A stretch of 64,000 bases of DNA from Rosistilla ulvae (GTDB lineage: Bacteria > Planctomycetota > Planctomycetia > Pirellulales > Pirellulaceae): NCBI RefSeq assembly GCF_007741475.1, contig NZ_CP036261.1, positions 3,845,798 through 3,909,797 on the forward strand, written 5' to 3'. The notes beneath the pieces are model-generated. The model searched no databases. It was given only the letters and a program-made list of their open reading frames with translations, and was not told the origin of the DNA. Made by a program: the position numbers and the translations under genes. This document shows positions 36,018 through 45,779 of this stretch, piece by piece (position 1 is the first letter of the stretch; each line of letters opens with the position of its first letter).

Positions 36018-38659
36018 CAGAAGCCACCAAGTAGATCCAAGAGCGGATCAGATACCTTGTCAACAGAACCATTGGATTCGGCTGTGTCAATGTCACTGTC
36101 GTCGCCAAACGAAAGTTCCGGTTCACGGTCTTCCCGGATCAGCTTTATTGCCGCGCTGCTTGGAACGATCAAGATCCGATCACCTGCCCGGTAGTCTTCC
36201 GCTTTCAAATATTCGGACACGCGACCGACATCAACTAATCGGTTCAGGCTATGGGGGCGCCAAATCAAGCTGGCCTCATCGTCGGCTCCCTCAATCGGTA
36301 CAACCAAATCATCACCAGGACGAATACCATTTGCATAAGCCACGTCAAAGTTGACCCCAAGCGAATATCCGTTGAAGTGCCGTTCGTAAACCAACGAACG
36401 GTATCCCCAATAGTCGCCGACCCGAATCGCGTCCTTGCACGTCTCTGGATGCCGCGGGGAGTATTCATCTCCTTCCGCCCGCCGCACCATATCGTTTTCA
36501 ACGACAAAAGCCGAAGATGCTAGATAGGACCGCACTGAACCTTCGGCGACGTCGAATTGCGACGGAATCTCCGTCAGTAACACATGGACTGGGACCGACC
36601 CGTTGTACGCATCGATCCGCTGTTCAATTTCGCCGACGATTCCGTCGTAAACGTCGTCGATCCATTCAATGAACCCCCAACGATAACGATCCGCACGTGC
36701 AACACCTTCAATGTTCCCCAGGATATTTGTAATCCTCTGCCCATCGAGGCCAATCAGATCAGAAAGCTCTTCTTTGGTCGCCGGTCGCCCGATCTTCTTG
36801 ATCGCGGAGGCCGCCAGGCATTTCATGGTGGACTTGATGGTCCAATTGCCGAAAGAACGCCCTAAGCCGAGGACTTCCAATAGATACTCATCACGATCAG
36901 CATCATTGCAAAACAACTCCGAGCAGGTCGACTCGACATGGCAATCATCAATAAATCCATATTGATCTGATTCCAAGGCGAGTGATTGATCAAGCGACGA
37001 AACATCATCGGCTATCCATTCATGAATACTCCAATTTCCGCTCTGTTTCCACGGACCAAACAACTTGAGCATGAATGCCGCCAACATTTCCGCGTGTTCA
37101 CTCTTCTCAGCAATTGCGGTTGCGGCGGAGTGCAATTCAGTCGTCCGAACAACTCGCGTTCGAAGTGGCTGAAGCGCCTGTTCGCCCACGCCTTTGAAGA
37201 CATTGGAAAACTGCATCTCCACCGAATTTGTCACCTTCGTTTCAATCTGACGAACTCGTTCCCGAGTTACTCCCCATCTGCCTGCGATCGATTCAAGTAT
37301 CTCAACGGAACCGAGTACGTAACTCCGTGATTTTAGGATGTCAAAGTCTCGCGTGCTGAGGCTGTTCAGGAATGTGTCAAATGACGCGTCTGGCAAACTG
37401 ACGCCCAGATGCACCGCGAGCGCATCTAGCTCTATCCCGATCGCAGAGGCACCGCAAATAACGCCGACATCCCGTGATTTGCTTTGATAGGCGCCGCTAA
37501 GCAGGGCGTGAACCAGTTTCTTCCAGTAAGCCCCATCAGTGACTTCGCCGAAATCAAACTCTGGATGGTCAGAACTCACGTCTGGTGCCCCGGACTGCGG
37601 TACTATCGCCCCCGTAGGTGAGGCAACGACGCTGCGGACGCTAATGTTTTGTTTCAATGGATTTACAAATGATTCGCCGCCGGTTTGATATTCAATCAAC
37701 GCTCGCGCAGCATTGCTAAAATCAATCGCAAGCGAGTCCTCTCCCTCGAACCTGACCGCTTCGGCGAAACGCAATAGGCGGTCCGCCGCTATTTCGATGA
37801 AGCTTGGGTGGTTCGCGTTGAATCCGGGCAGCAGTTCAGAGGCGATCGCAAGTCGCGTCTGCCGCCTCAGACATTGATCGGGCCAAGGGTGGCAAGCGAG
37901 AGATATCGCAGCGGCCTGCTTTGCAGTGTAACGCTCACCCAGTCGCAGCGACTCGCAAATTGCTTCACGTATGTCGCGGTGAAGCTGGTGCGAATGATCC
38001 TCGCTGCTCACAGCTTTTTGTGGCGGGATAGAAGCTGGTCTGGCTAAAACGTACGCGGATAAGCTCTCGTTGACTAACGGATCAGTGGCTGCGACCGCCG
38101 GCGTATCTACGCCAAGCCGTTTCATGCCAACGCAATTGGACCGCAAGTCATCGAACTGCCTTAAGTGCAGGCCATTGACGGTGACTGGTTCAGATGCCGG
38201 TGCGACCGCTACGGTCGAGCGTGACGCATTGTCGAAGCCTGCGGGCGAAATCGCATCGGTGTCAGCTTCTAGGTTTGAACCTACTTCACTCGAGCCATGG
38301 GCTGATGCAATCTCGCTGTCCCCACTACCGGTGGAGCTAGATGCCCCAAGCGTTCGTTGCTCATCACTCACCGTTGAAGGAGGAACGGCCGGGCGTAGTT
38401 CAGGTTCGGCAACGGCTTGGTTAGCTGTTGGAGCTTCCCGTCGGTCGTCTTCTCGTTTTTGTGTCATAACGACACGGCTGACGACTGCGTCCTGCGGCGA
38501 GGGCTTCGGATCTTTCGGTTCTGATGTCACGCAGACCCATTTGTCGTTCACAAAGCGGAAGGGAGCCTTGCACGCCGGGCACCTACCTTTGCTGGATCGA
38601 GCCGACGCTTCTCTCGGTACACGCAGCTTTTTGCCGCAAGCGCAGAGCAATCGAATCAT
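36017..38659 (-). CDS. Zinc-ribbon protein with sigma-region-4-like HTH, Dnd restriction module
   Basis: The start is ATG 38659, or TTG 38683; neither has a strong ribosome site. The ~880-residue protein opens with a zinc ribbon (CACGKKL...GRCPACKAPF) of a type common in planctomycete proteins, then a Ser/Glu/Pro-rich linker to about residue 190. A central region contains WGVTRERVRQIE near residue 470. This is the sigma-70 region 4 helix-turn-helix motif, but regions 2 and 3 are absent, so it is not a sigma factor. The C-terminal 200 residues are beta-rich (NGIRPGDDLVVPIEGAD). It is the first gene of the restriction module, 109 bp after dndE. A role in DNA recognition by the complex is inferred. 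Confidence 0.65.
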   Translation of the reverse strand: MIRLLCACGKKLRVPREASARSSKGRCPACKAPFRFVNDKWVCVTSEPKDPKPSPQDAVVSRVVMTQKREDDRREAPTANQAVAEPELRPAVPPSTVSDEQRTLGASSSTGSGDSEIASAHGSSEVGSNLEADTDAISPAGFDNASRSTVAVAPASEPVTVNGLHLRQFDDLRSNCVGMKRLGVDTPAVAATDPLVNESLSAYVLARPASIPPQKAVSSEDHSHQLHRDIREAICESLRLGERYTAKQAAAISLACHPWPDQCLRRQTRLAIASELLPGFNANHPSFIEIAADRLLRFAEAVRFEGEDSLAIDFSNAARALIEYQTGGESFVNPLKQNISVRSVVASPTGAIVPQSGAPDVSSDHPEFDFGEVTDGAYWKKLVHALLSGAYQSKSRDVGVICGASAIGIELDALAVHLGVSLPDASFDTFLNSLSTRDFDILKSRSYVLGSVEILESIAGRWGVTRERVRQIETKVTNSVEMQFSNVFKGVGEQALQPLRTRVVRTTELHSAATAIAEKSEHAEMLAAFMLKLFGPWKQSGNWSIHEWIADDVSSLDQSLALESDQYGFIDDCHVESTCSELFCNDADRDEYLLEVLGLGRSFGNWTIKSTMKCLAASAIKKIGRPATKEELSDLIGLDGQRITNILGNIEGVARADRYRWGFIEWIDDVYDGIVGEIEQRIDAYNGSVPVHVLLTEIPSQFDVAEGSVRSYLASSAFVVENDMVRRAEGDEYSPRHPETCKDAIRVGDYWGYRSLVYERHFNGYSLGVNFDVAYANGIRPGDDLVVPIEGADDEASLIWRPHSLNRLVDVGRVSEYLKAEDYRAGDRILIVPSSAAIKLIREDREPELSFGDDSDIDTAESNGSVDKVSDPLLDLLGGF

Positions 38660-38768
38660 GGTTCCATCGCTGGGCAAGATCAAGGTCCTGGGATTTGAAG
38701 ATTAAGACAGGCAACAGTTTACGCGACCGAATGTCCATGTGCCACCTAGTTCAGCGGCACGCGGCGAC

Positions 38769-39131
38769 CTAAGTGATGGCCAGAGAAGCCAGGTCAGCAA
38801 TTGACTTTACTTGCCGGCTCAATGCAATCACACCCCGATTCAAGTGAGCGCGAAAGTAGTCAACTTCAACGGCGTCATCGGGCAGTTCGTCGTTGAGCAT
38901 CCTTTGCCGAAGCATTGCGACGTACAACGCGTCCCACTCACCAAGCAAGGTGTAGCGATTGAACTCGCGATCCTCTTCTGGGTACTCGCCTGGATCGGGA
39001 ATGGCTGGATCGCTTAGCGACATACAAAAACCGATGCGGCTTAGGATGTTTGGCGTCAGCCCAGTTCTTGCCTTAAGTTGCTTCAAACGATCGGACGCAT
39101 CTTTGGTCAGTTTGATTTTGTTAAGATGCAT
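38769..39131 (-). CDS. dndE: DNA sulfur modification protein DndE
   Basis: A 120-residue protein beginning KIKLTKDASDRLKQLKARTG then LTPNILSRIGFCMSLSD, the DndE N-terminal signature. The length is usual. DndE binds nicked double-stranded DNA and works with DndC and DndD to place sulfur in the DNA backbone. Its ATG lies inside the dndD stop region (overlap of 11 bases), so translation is coupled. It is the last of the five modification genes. Confidence 0.93.
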   Translation of the reverse strand: MHLNKIKLTKDASDRLKQLKARTGLTPNILSRIGFCMSLSDPAIPDPGEYPEEDREFNRYTLLGEWDALYVAMLRQRMLNDELPDDAVEVDYFRAHLNRGVIALSRQVKSIADLASLAIT

Positions 39132-41166
39132 TCGTCAGTTCCTGGTTGCGATGGTTCCAGAAGTAACCTTCGCTCACGACGGTTCGCCCTTGGGACTGCT
39201 CGTAGCTGAGGTGGTAAACGTGGCTGAGGTGAGGCTTGAGGTCGTTGAAGTATGTTTCGTCGATTTCCGTGTCGGTGCTGAGGATGATGACTTGGTGGCT
39301 CGCCTCGGGAAAATAGTGCTCGACTAAGTGCGAGCGGTGCTCGCCATCGAGCCGGCCCAGGGGCGTATCGATCACCATCGGCAAGGGGCGTCGTGACACT
39401 TCGGCCAGTCCCCAAAGCATAGAAATGGCATACATCTGTTTTTCGCCGGCCGATAGCTGGGTCTTGGGGACTACGCGATCGTGACGATCGTAGAGCTTGA
39501 CAATGAATGAGATCGGGTCGATTTCGATGCGACGAACGATATCGCCCTTTCGCCAAAGTTGTTGAAAGCGGCGGCGGACACACTGCGCGAGCTCGCGGGA
39601 CTTGTCGGCGGTGAGCTCCCTGACGTATTCCTCAAGTGCCGCGTTCACGCTTTCCACCATTTGTTCGCGTTCGCCTTGTTTCTCGGCTTCGCTCTTTTTG
39701 TCTGTCAGTTTCGCCTTGCGACTACGTTCTTCCTTCAGGGAAAATTCGGCACTGCTGTACTCAGCTAATGCTCTTTTTAGATCAGCATCCGCGCCGCCAA
39801 TCTCGCGGTTCAAGTCGTTTACCCGCTCAACAAGTGGCCGCAATTGGTCCTCCTTCGGAGCCTTCTTTAAGGCCGCCTCAGTTTTTTGCAAATCGCGAGT
39901 GTCGGTTTCGAGTTGGCCGATCACCTTCTTTGCCCTATCAGGTACGTACTCCGTTGCACCTCTTATGCCTTCAAACAATGACTCTTTAAGATCGCTGGAC
40001 AAACGATGGACCAACTTCACATCAGGCAAGCCTTCGGGTGGTTCGCCCAACTTGCCAACCATCTGTGTGATTCGGTCGGCAAGCACGCCACGCGTTTCAT
40101 CGGTCAGGCCGTCGATTCCAGCAAGTTCTTTTCGGGTCGCTATGTGAAGTCGCTCTATGCGTTCTTGCAGAAGTGTTCGATGCGAGCGCCAGCCTTGGAC
40201 GCGGTCTTCGTTCTTGAGTTGGTTCGTGAGGTCTCGGCAAAGAGATTTAGCGAGCGAAAATGGTAGCAAGCCTTCCGCTAGCTGTCGCAGTTGATTTTCG
40301 GCATCTTCGATCGCGGTCCGCAATCGCTTCCGATCTGACTCAAGCTTCCCACGAACATCGGCGAACGCACCGCCTTCTTTCGCGATGCGGGCTTCAGTGG
40401 CTGCGATTTGCTTGGCAATGTCGTCAACACGCGACTGAGCTTCATCGAGGGCAATTCGGGATTTCAAGTGACGGTCTTGTTTGTCTTGAATCTCCTTCTC
40501 GACGTTGTCGAGCTCTTTTTGCAGCGTGTCGATATTGTCGAGCTTCTGTAGTCGGTTAGCATAAATTTGCAAGTCGCCACTCAAACGTTCCACCAAATCA
40601 AGACCAAGCAAACTACGAATAGCGTCGGACAGCGCAGCGTCGTCGTCATCGGATTCGGCAAGTTCTTGGATTTTTTCACCATCGAAGAAGTAGAGCTGAG
40701 ACACACCGGGCGGAATCAGATCACGCAAAAAATCGTCGGCGTGTGCGTGATCGAGATCGTCAATCGGGTCCCCATCGCGTTGAACCAGCAGATGCGTCTT
40801 AATCTTCTTGGTACCGATGTCCCAACTTCGTTCGACCGTGTAGCGATGGCTTTTGCCGAGCTCGGAATGTTCAAACTCTAACGCAACCGAAGCGGTTGTA
40901 TTCATCACCAGAGCGTCGTCGTTGCGGTGAACGCGAGATCTAAGGTACTCTTCGTATTCGCGTGCCGATACGCGGGAGCCTAGCAGCAATGGCCCGTATA
41001 GGCAGAGCCGCACGGCTTCGAGGATCGTTGTTTTGCCGGCGCCGTTCTTGCCACCGACCAGTATAACAGGACGCTCTTTGTTGTATTTGACCTTGGGTAG
41101 CAAATCAAATTCGGTCACACCTCGAAAGAGGCCAAAGTTATTCAGTCGTAGGGTATGAATTCTCAC
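39121..41166 (-). CDS. dndD: DNA sulfur modification ATPase DndD
   Basis: A 681-residue SMC-like ATPase. It begins RIHTLRLNNFGLFRGVTEFD, with Walker A GGKNGAGKTTILEAVRLCLYG near residue 35, LYFFDGEKIQELAES near 180 and a long coiled-coil centre. The signature LSAGEKQMYAISMLWG and Walker B MVIDTPLGRLDGEHR lie near the C-terminus. It matches DndD in length and motif order. DndD is thought to nick or open DNA using ATP so that sulfur can be inserted. GTG 41166 overlaps the dndC stop by four bases and the 3' end overlaps dndE. Confidence 0.94.
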   Translation of the reverse strand: MRIHTLRLNNFGLFRGVTEFDLLPKVKYNKERPVILVGGKNGAGKTTILEAVRLCLYGPLLLGSRVSAREYEEYLRSRVHRNDDALVMNTTASVALEFEHSELGKSHRYTVERSWDIGTKKIKTHLLVQRDGDPIDDLDHAHADDFLRDLIPPGVSQLYFFDGEKIQELAESDDDDAALSDAIRSLLGLDLVERLSGDLQIYANRLQKLDNIDTLQKELDNVEKEIQDKQDRHLKSRIALDEAQSRVDDIAKQIAATEARIAKEGGAFADVRGKLESDRKRLRTAIEDAENQLRQLAEGLLPFSLAKSLCRDLTNQLKNEDRVQGWRSHRTLLQERIERLHIATRKELAGIDGLTDETRGVLADRITQMVGKLGEPPEGLPDVKLVHRLSSDLKESLFEGIRGATEYVPDRAKKVIGQLETDTRDLQKTEAALKKAPKEDQLRPLVERVNDLNREIGGADADLKRALAEYSSAEFSLKEERSRKAKLTDKKSEAEKQGEREQMVESVNAALEEYVRELTADKSRELAQCVRRRFQQLWRKGDIVRRIEIDPISFIVKLYDRHDRVVPKTQLSAGEKQMYAISMLWGLAEVSRRPLPMVIDTPLGRLDGEHRSHLVEHYFPEASHQVIILSTDTEIDETYFNDLKPHLSHVYHLSYEQSQGRTVVSEGYFWNHRNQELTNAS

Positions 41167-42641
41167 TCGTTGTCCTCGTCATCGGCCTCAGATGCTGCAA
41201 TCAATGCATCCACCTCCGCTCGCGCCCGTATCTCTTCTTTCCAGTCTTCGCGAAACACTCTGTCGATCTGCTTAAAGATGCCAGCACGGCGACTCATCCC
41301 TTGCATGTCACGTTCAAGATCTAGCAACTTGCCAACCAACCGAGTCGGTACGTCATGCCTTGAACAAACCTCCTGCAGCAAAGATGCGTCGGCGCTGGTC
41401 AGGCTTGTGACATCATCAATAACGCCAGGAAGTTCCTCGCCGGTGACTTCGCGATATATCTTCGGAACCGAGTCTCGCCAATCTTGTTCCTCGGTTCGCC
41501 AGATTTTGCGAATCTCACCAAGTTCATCCTCGCGGATCAATCGTGCATTGGGGTCTGGCCCTTCGCGACGGATACGTTGTTCGATCTCCAATAGCTCGCG
41601 GAGCATCTCGCAACGGAACTCGAATAGATATGGACCAGGAATTGGCGTTCCCTCCGATCCATCTTCGTTCTTCTTACGCCATACTCGCCCGTCGCGTCGT
41701 TTGATTGATCGAATTTTCCTTTTTACCTCGGGAAGGCGATGCGTTGCCAACTTGTTGCGGAAGTCCAGCAGCGGTTCCATCCACTCTTCGCCGTTGTCTA
41801 CGAGCGACTCCATCGAGTGGTCTTTCTCGACGACAGTGCAAACCCAGCATCCAAAGCGGCTGTTGCCGCATGACGGCGTGCTGTTGTCTACGACGAGTGG
41901 ACACTCACCGCCAGCCGCACTCTTGTACATTCCGACGAGCTCGCTGTTGTCAGCCCCCCATGGTGATCGTCCATTGTCACCTTGGAGGATATACGTCCAA
42001 ACGTCGTTGGTTGAAAACTCTTCAATCGGTGCGTAAACGAATGCGTTTAAAAGCGTGGAGTGCTTCCGCAGACGGGAACCATGAATCTCGCGGTTCTTCA
42101 TCACCTGGTCACGCGTTGCACTCTCGCCACGACGTGCCCCCAAAACCATCACAACTTCGCCGAATTCAGCAACGCGGCCAAGAATAAACTTATCGGCCGG
42201 GCTGATCTTCATTCGTGCGGTACACCACCTGAAACGTGTCGTCGGTGCGGGGTAACCTTTTCCTAGCAGGCAAACCCAGAAGGTATCGGAGACTTCAGGA
42301 ACAACTTTGTGCGCCTCGAAAGGCAAGCCTTCGGCTTTGGCGGCTGAATTAATTGCATCGAGGTTAGTGTCGATGTGCCCAACGATGACCGGTGTTTCGA
42401 CGAATGTGTCCGATGAAATGACGTAAACAGTCTTTTGACGTTTCTCGAGTGGGAGGGCCTTAATCGCCATCCAAACCAACTGCAGTGTCGCCGTCGAGTC
42501 CTTGCCACCGCTGTAGCCCAGTACCCAAGGGGCGTTGTCAGCCAAGTAAACGTCTTGCACTTCTGCGATGAATGCGTCAATCGGTTTTAAATCGAAAATC
42601 GAGTTTCGCTCATTTGCGACTGCGGGGATCTTGATCTTTGC
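41163..42641 (-). CDS. dndC: DNA sulfur modification protein DndC (PAPS reductase-like)
   Basis: The start is ATG 42641; an in-frame TTG at 42683 is possible, and neither has a clear ribosome site. The ~492-residue protein has the ATP-pyrophosphatase P-loop GYSGGKDSTAT near residue 40 and the iron-sulfur cysteines in CPLVVDNSTPSCGNSRFGCW followed by VC. These are the DndC features. DndC adenylates the DNA backbone or carries sulfur from the cysteine desulfurase through its 4Fe-4S cluster. It lies after dndB and overlaps dndD. Confidence 0.94.
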   Translation of the reverse strand, partial: AKIKIPAVANERNSIFDLKPIDAFIAEVQDVYLADNAPWVLGYSGGKDSTATLQLVWMAIKALPLEKRQKTVYVISSDTFVETPVIVGHIDTNLDAINSAAKAEGLPFEAHKVVPEVSDTFWVCLLGKGYPAPTTRFRWCTARMKISPADKFILGRVAEFGEVVMVLGARRGESATRDQVMKNREIHGSRLRKHSTLLNAFVYAPIEEFSTNDVWTYILQGDNGRSPWGADNSELVGMYKSAAGGECPLVVDNSTPSCGNSRFGCWVCTVVEKDHSMESLVDNGEEWMEPLLDFRNKLATHRLPEVKRKIRSIKRRDGRVWRKKNEDGSEGTPIPGPYLFEFRCEMLRELLEIEQRIRREGPDPNARLIREDELGEIRKIWRTEEQDWRDSVPKIYREVTGEELPGVIDDVTSLTSADASLLQEVCSRHDVPTRLVGKLLDLERDMQGMSRRAGIFKQIDRVFREDWKEEIRARAEVDALIAASEADDEDNE

Positions 42642-42696
42642 CATAATGGATTGGAGGCCAAGCTTGTAGCGAGTCTCGGCCAAATTTGTTAGCGAC

Positions 42697-43803
42697 TTAT
42701 CGTTCGGAAGGTTTGTATTGCTGGAGCTTCGCTTCTTGTTGCTGTTCGGCTGCGGATAGAGAAAGTCCGAGCTGCTGCTTCAAATAATTAGTGGTTAGCA
42801 CTACATTCGTCAGCGCCTTGCTTATCTTACCGCGAACCAGTGCCCTACCTTCCCAAACTTCGCCGTTCTTACGCGACCAATCGATTTTCGCGATCGGCTT
42901 CAATCGCCGCTTCCAACCGCTGGGGTCATCTGCGAGCAACGACGCTCCCATACCGCCAAGCGCTTGCAATGCAATCCCGTGCGCATGAATAAAATCGCGA
43001 CGAAGTTCGGCGCACGCGACCTTTTTATCGACGGCAAGCCCCCAATCCGGAATCAGCTTACCCGTTTCTTCCCAAAAGCTAACTGCCAGGTCTTTTTCGT
43101 GAGCAGCAACCTTTGAACGCTTGGATTTTCCTAACAGCGTTCGCGTTGCTTGGTAAATACTGCTTAGAGTGTGAAGCTTGTTAGTTCGGTTAGAAATTGT
43201 CGTCTTTTCTGTTTCTGTAAGAACCGCAAAGAAACTTACCTCGTCGACAACGTGACGGGCAAGTTGAGACAGTGGGTCGCGATGATCGTACAATATGCCC
43301 AAAGACTTAGTCGGCCGTATTGCATGCCGATTCAAATCTGAAAACATCTGCTGACTGCGTCTTAGCCCTGCATCGTGGAAGAACACGACGGAAATTGTTT
43401 CATCCCCTAACTCAGGACGTTCCTTAACAGCTTCCTCAATAGCCGCCCTTCGATGCTGCCCGTCATTCACCAGAAAGCGTGACGTCATTGGAACGCTCAA
43501 TTTCCCAAGGTTTTTACCAGCCCCATTCGCCTCAAATGGCTTGAATTCAACATTGCCATCAATGGATGCGGTAATGGACGAGAAGATGTAGTCTTTAGGA
43601 TTTTCGACGATATATCTCGTTAATTCCGGCACACGAGAACGATTAATTGATCTCTGCGCGCGCAGCTCAGCTCCGACTTCTTCTTCATCAAACACGAAAA
43701 ATTTTGCGACCACACGTAGCGGACACATCGCGCCGTAATACTCGCGACCAGCTTGAACACCACGAATCGCGGAAAACGTCAACACATTGTCTTCAGATCC
43801 CAT
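42697..43803 (-). CDS. dndB: DndB, DGQHR-domain regulator of DNA sulfur modification
   Basis: A 368-residue protein with the diagnostic FLVNDGQHRRAAIEEA near residue 115, and SRVPELTRYI and IFSSITAS before it. GGAGGTGAGGC directly precedes the ATG at 43803. In other systems DndB represses the dnd operon or adjusts modification frequency and is not strictly needed for sulfur insertion. Here it sits between dndA and dndC, with 96 bp between it and dndA. A short direct repeat (GGAAGTTAAACC-like) in that gap could be a binding site. Confidence 0.93.
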   Translation of the reverse strand: MGSEDNVLTFSAIRGVQAGREYYGAMCPLRVVAKFFVFDEEEVGAELRAQRSINRSRVPELTRYIVENPKDYIFSSITASIDGNVEFKPFEANGAGKNLGKLSVPMTSRFLVNDGQHRRAAIEEAVKERPELGDETISVVFFHDAGLRRSQQMFSDLNRHAIRPTKSLGILYDHRDPLSQLARHVVDEVSFFAVLTETEKTTISNRTNKLHTLSSIYQATRTLLGKSKRSKVAAHEKDLAVSFWEETGKLIPDWGLAVDKKVACAELRRDFIHAHGIALQALGGMGASLLADDPSGWKRRLKPIAKIDWSRKNGEVWEGRALVRGKISKALTNVVLTTNYLKQQLGLSLSAAEQQQEAKLQQYKPSER

Positions 43804-43899
43804 GCCTCACCTCCGCGGAAGTTAAACCCCAAGCACCGGAAGTTAAACCAACCTGAACTGGAAGTCAACTGCACAGCGATCTTCGGCTTCCAAGTTCGT

Positions 43900-45063
43900 T
43901 CAACGAACGCTAAGTTTGCGAAGTTTTTTCGCAGCAACCGAAACGAGTGTGATAACTCGTTCGATTTCTTCCATCGTGTTGAATCGCCCGATGCCGAAAC
44001 GCAGGCTTGATGGAATCAGGCTGGGTTCAATTCCCATCGCGATAAGTACGTGGCTCGGCTCCGGCGCAAGCGTCGTGCAAGCCGATCCTGAACTCACCGC
44101 CAGGTCGTTTCGCAGATTTAGCATCAGCGCATTACTGTTCACCCCAGGTATCGAGACATGGAGACTACCTGGCATGCGTTCCGTTTGATGCCCGTTGAAT
44201 TGAATGTCGACGACCGATGCCGCAAGACCGTGGCGAAGTTGATCGCGAATCTCTGCCAGACGCTTTGATTCAACTTCGCGGTTTGCTTTACAAAGCCGGC
44301 ACGCTTCCCCAAGCCCGACAATTTGATGCACTGGCAACGTCCCGCTTCGCATTCGCCTCTCATGCCCTCCGCCTTCGAATAGAGGCTCAACCCTAATACG
44401 GGGCGTTCCTCGGCGAACATAGAGTGCTCCGATTCCTTTTGGTCCATACATTTTGTGAGCAGACAAGCTCAGTAGGTCAACGGGCATCCTGGAAAGATCA
44501 AACCTCACCGTTCCAACGGTCTGCGTTGCGTCCGTATGAAATAACACACCCGCCCGTCTGCACGTCTCGCCAATTTTGCAAATCGAATTGATTGACCCAA
44601 CTTCGTTGTTGGCGTGCATAACCGACACAAGCGCGGTGTCTTTGCGAATTGCAGCCCGTACAGTACTCGGGGAAACCATTCCGTACTCATCCACCGGCAA
44701 AACGGTGATATCGTAGCCCTCACGTTCGAGCCTATGGGCAGGATCTAAAATAGTCTTATGTTCAGCTGCGCTGACAATCAAATGCTTCCCGTTTGCTGCA
44801 GCTCGCATTACGCCAAACAAAGCAAGGTTATTGGCCTCGGTCGCTCCACTCGTGAAGACAATCGCTTTTTCGTCACAACCAAGCAAATTTGCGACAGCTT
44901 CACGCGCCTCACTCACTGCAGCTCCCGCAACCAGCCCGTACTCATGCGTAACGCTAGATGCATTCCCGAAGTGTTCCGTCAAGTAGGGCAACATCTTTGC
45001 AACAACAACGGGGTCAGTTCGTGTTGTCGCATTATTGTCCAGATAAATGGGCTTTGCAGTCAT
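43900..45063 (-). CDS. dndA: Cysteine desulfurase DndA (IscS-like)
   Basis: The start is ATG 45063, with an in-frame GTG at 45087. The ~387-residue PLP enzyme opens PIYLDNNATTRTDPVVV. The PLP lysine is in LSLSAHKMYGPKG and the catalytic cysteine in SSGSACTTLAPEPSH. It fits IscS/NifS/DndA in length. It supplies persulfide sulfur from cysteine to DndC. Its place as first gene of the dnd set supports the DndA assignment over a general IscS. Confidence 0.92.
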   Translation of the reverse strand: MTAKPIYLDNNATTRTDPVVVAKMLPYLTEHFGNASSVTHEYGLVAGAAVSEAREAVANLLGCDEKAIVFTSGATEANNLALFGVMRAAANGKHLIVSAAEHKTILDPAHRLEREGYDITVLPVDEYGMVSPSTVRAAIRKDTALVSVMHANNEVGSINSICKIGETCRRAGVLFHTDATQTVGTVRFDLSRMPVDLLSLSAHKMYGPKGIGALYVRRGTPRIRVEPLFEGGGHERRMRSGTLPVHQIVGLGEACRLCKANREVESKRLAEIRDQLRHGLAASVVDIQFNGHQTERMPGSLHVSIPGVNSNALMLNLRNDLAVSSGSACTTLAPEPSHVLIAMGIEPSLIPSSLRFGIGRFNTMEEIERVITLVSVAAKKLRKLSVR

Positions 45064-45779
45064 GTTCTTACTCAGTTCAAGTCTCACTGGCGGTTTATCC
45101 GCATTTTACCCCTGGCCGGAAGCGCTGGAAGCGGTCTGACACCCACCTTCGCAAAACACGCCTCCCCAAACGCAAATCGCCCAGAGAAAAAAATAATAGC
45201 GAAGCGTTTGCTGAAACTCTTAAAACACAAAAAGGCCATAGCATTCGACCACACTTTTTCTTAGCGTCCAACAACTGGTGTGGCCAAAGAATGTTGATGT
45301 GTCGGCGACACTGCGTCCTACGCGGTTCAAGCCTGCTCCTCTCCGTTGCAGGAACAAGACGATTCTTAACAGCAGCCCCAACAGGAGAAGAAGCTCTCAA
45401 AACGACTTGCGAAAATCGAACCGACTCGGAAAGTCCAGGCGGCCCGCGTCAAAAGAAAATTAAGGCCGAGCAGCCTCAGCCCACGAAAAACCAGCAATGG
45501 GCAAGCCTACGCACAACCGACGCATTGGCCCAAGAAACCTTCGACAAATAAGACGAGCCGCGTCAAACGAAAACCATTTGAGTAGATTTCGTCATCGATG
45601 ACGAATTCGAGATGGTTGGCGTGGCGGGTGCCCCGGCTCACCAGGCTAAGGCCGATCGAAGTGGTAATCAGGCCATTGTCGATGACGCGTTGCGAAAACG
45701 CTTGGCGGATCGTCCGGTAAAGCTGCTGGATGTTTTTCGCTGCTGGGACATGGCTTTGAGGCCTGGCGTTCTGCGTTTC
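45064..45779. other. Upstream region of the dnd operon, with possible gene relic
   Basis: About 700 bp. The part next to dndA (45064-45300) should contain the operon promoter, although I could not define boxes. On the minus strand, about 45540-45760, a frame without a start reads NIQQLYRTIRQAFSQRVID, then GLITTSIGLSLVSRGTRH and NHLEFVIDDEIYSNGFRL. It looks coding and may be a remnant or the frameshifted end of the GTQVV protein gene. I do not recognise it. TTCGTCATCGATGACGAA (45588-45605) is a perfect palindrome but lies in that frame. Confidence 0.35.

Noticed and set aside
36017-38659. Zinc-ribbon protein as a genuine sigma factor
   Set aside because: Only a region-4-like helix-turn-helix is seen. 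No region 2 or 3 motifs are present and the gene sits inside a restriction module.
45588-45605. Perfect 18-bp palindrome TTCGTCATCGATGACGAA as an operator of the dnd operon
   Set aside because: It is more than 500 bp from dndA and lies within a coding-like minus-strand frame (FVIDDE), so it could be chance. No second copy seen.
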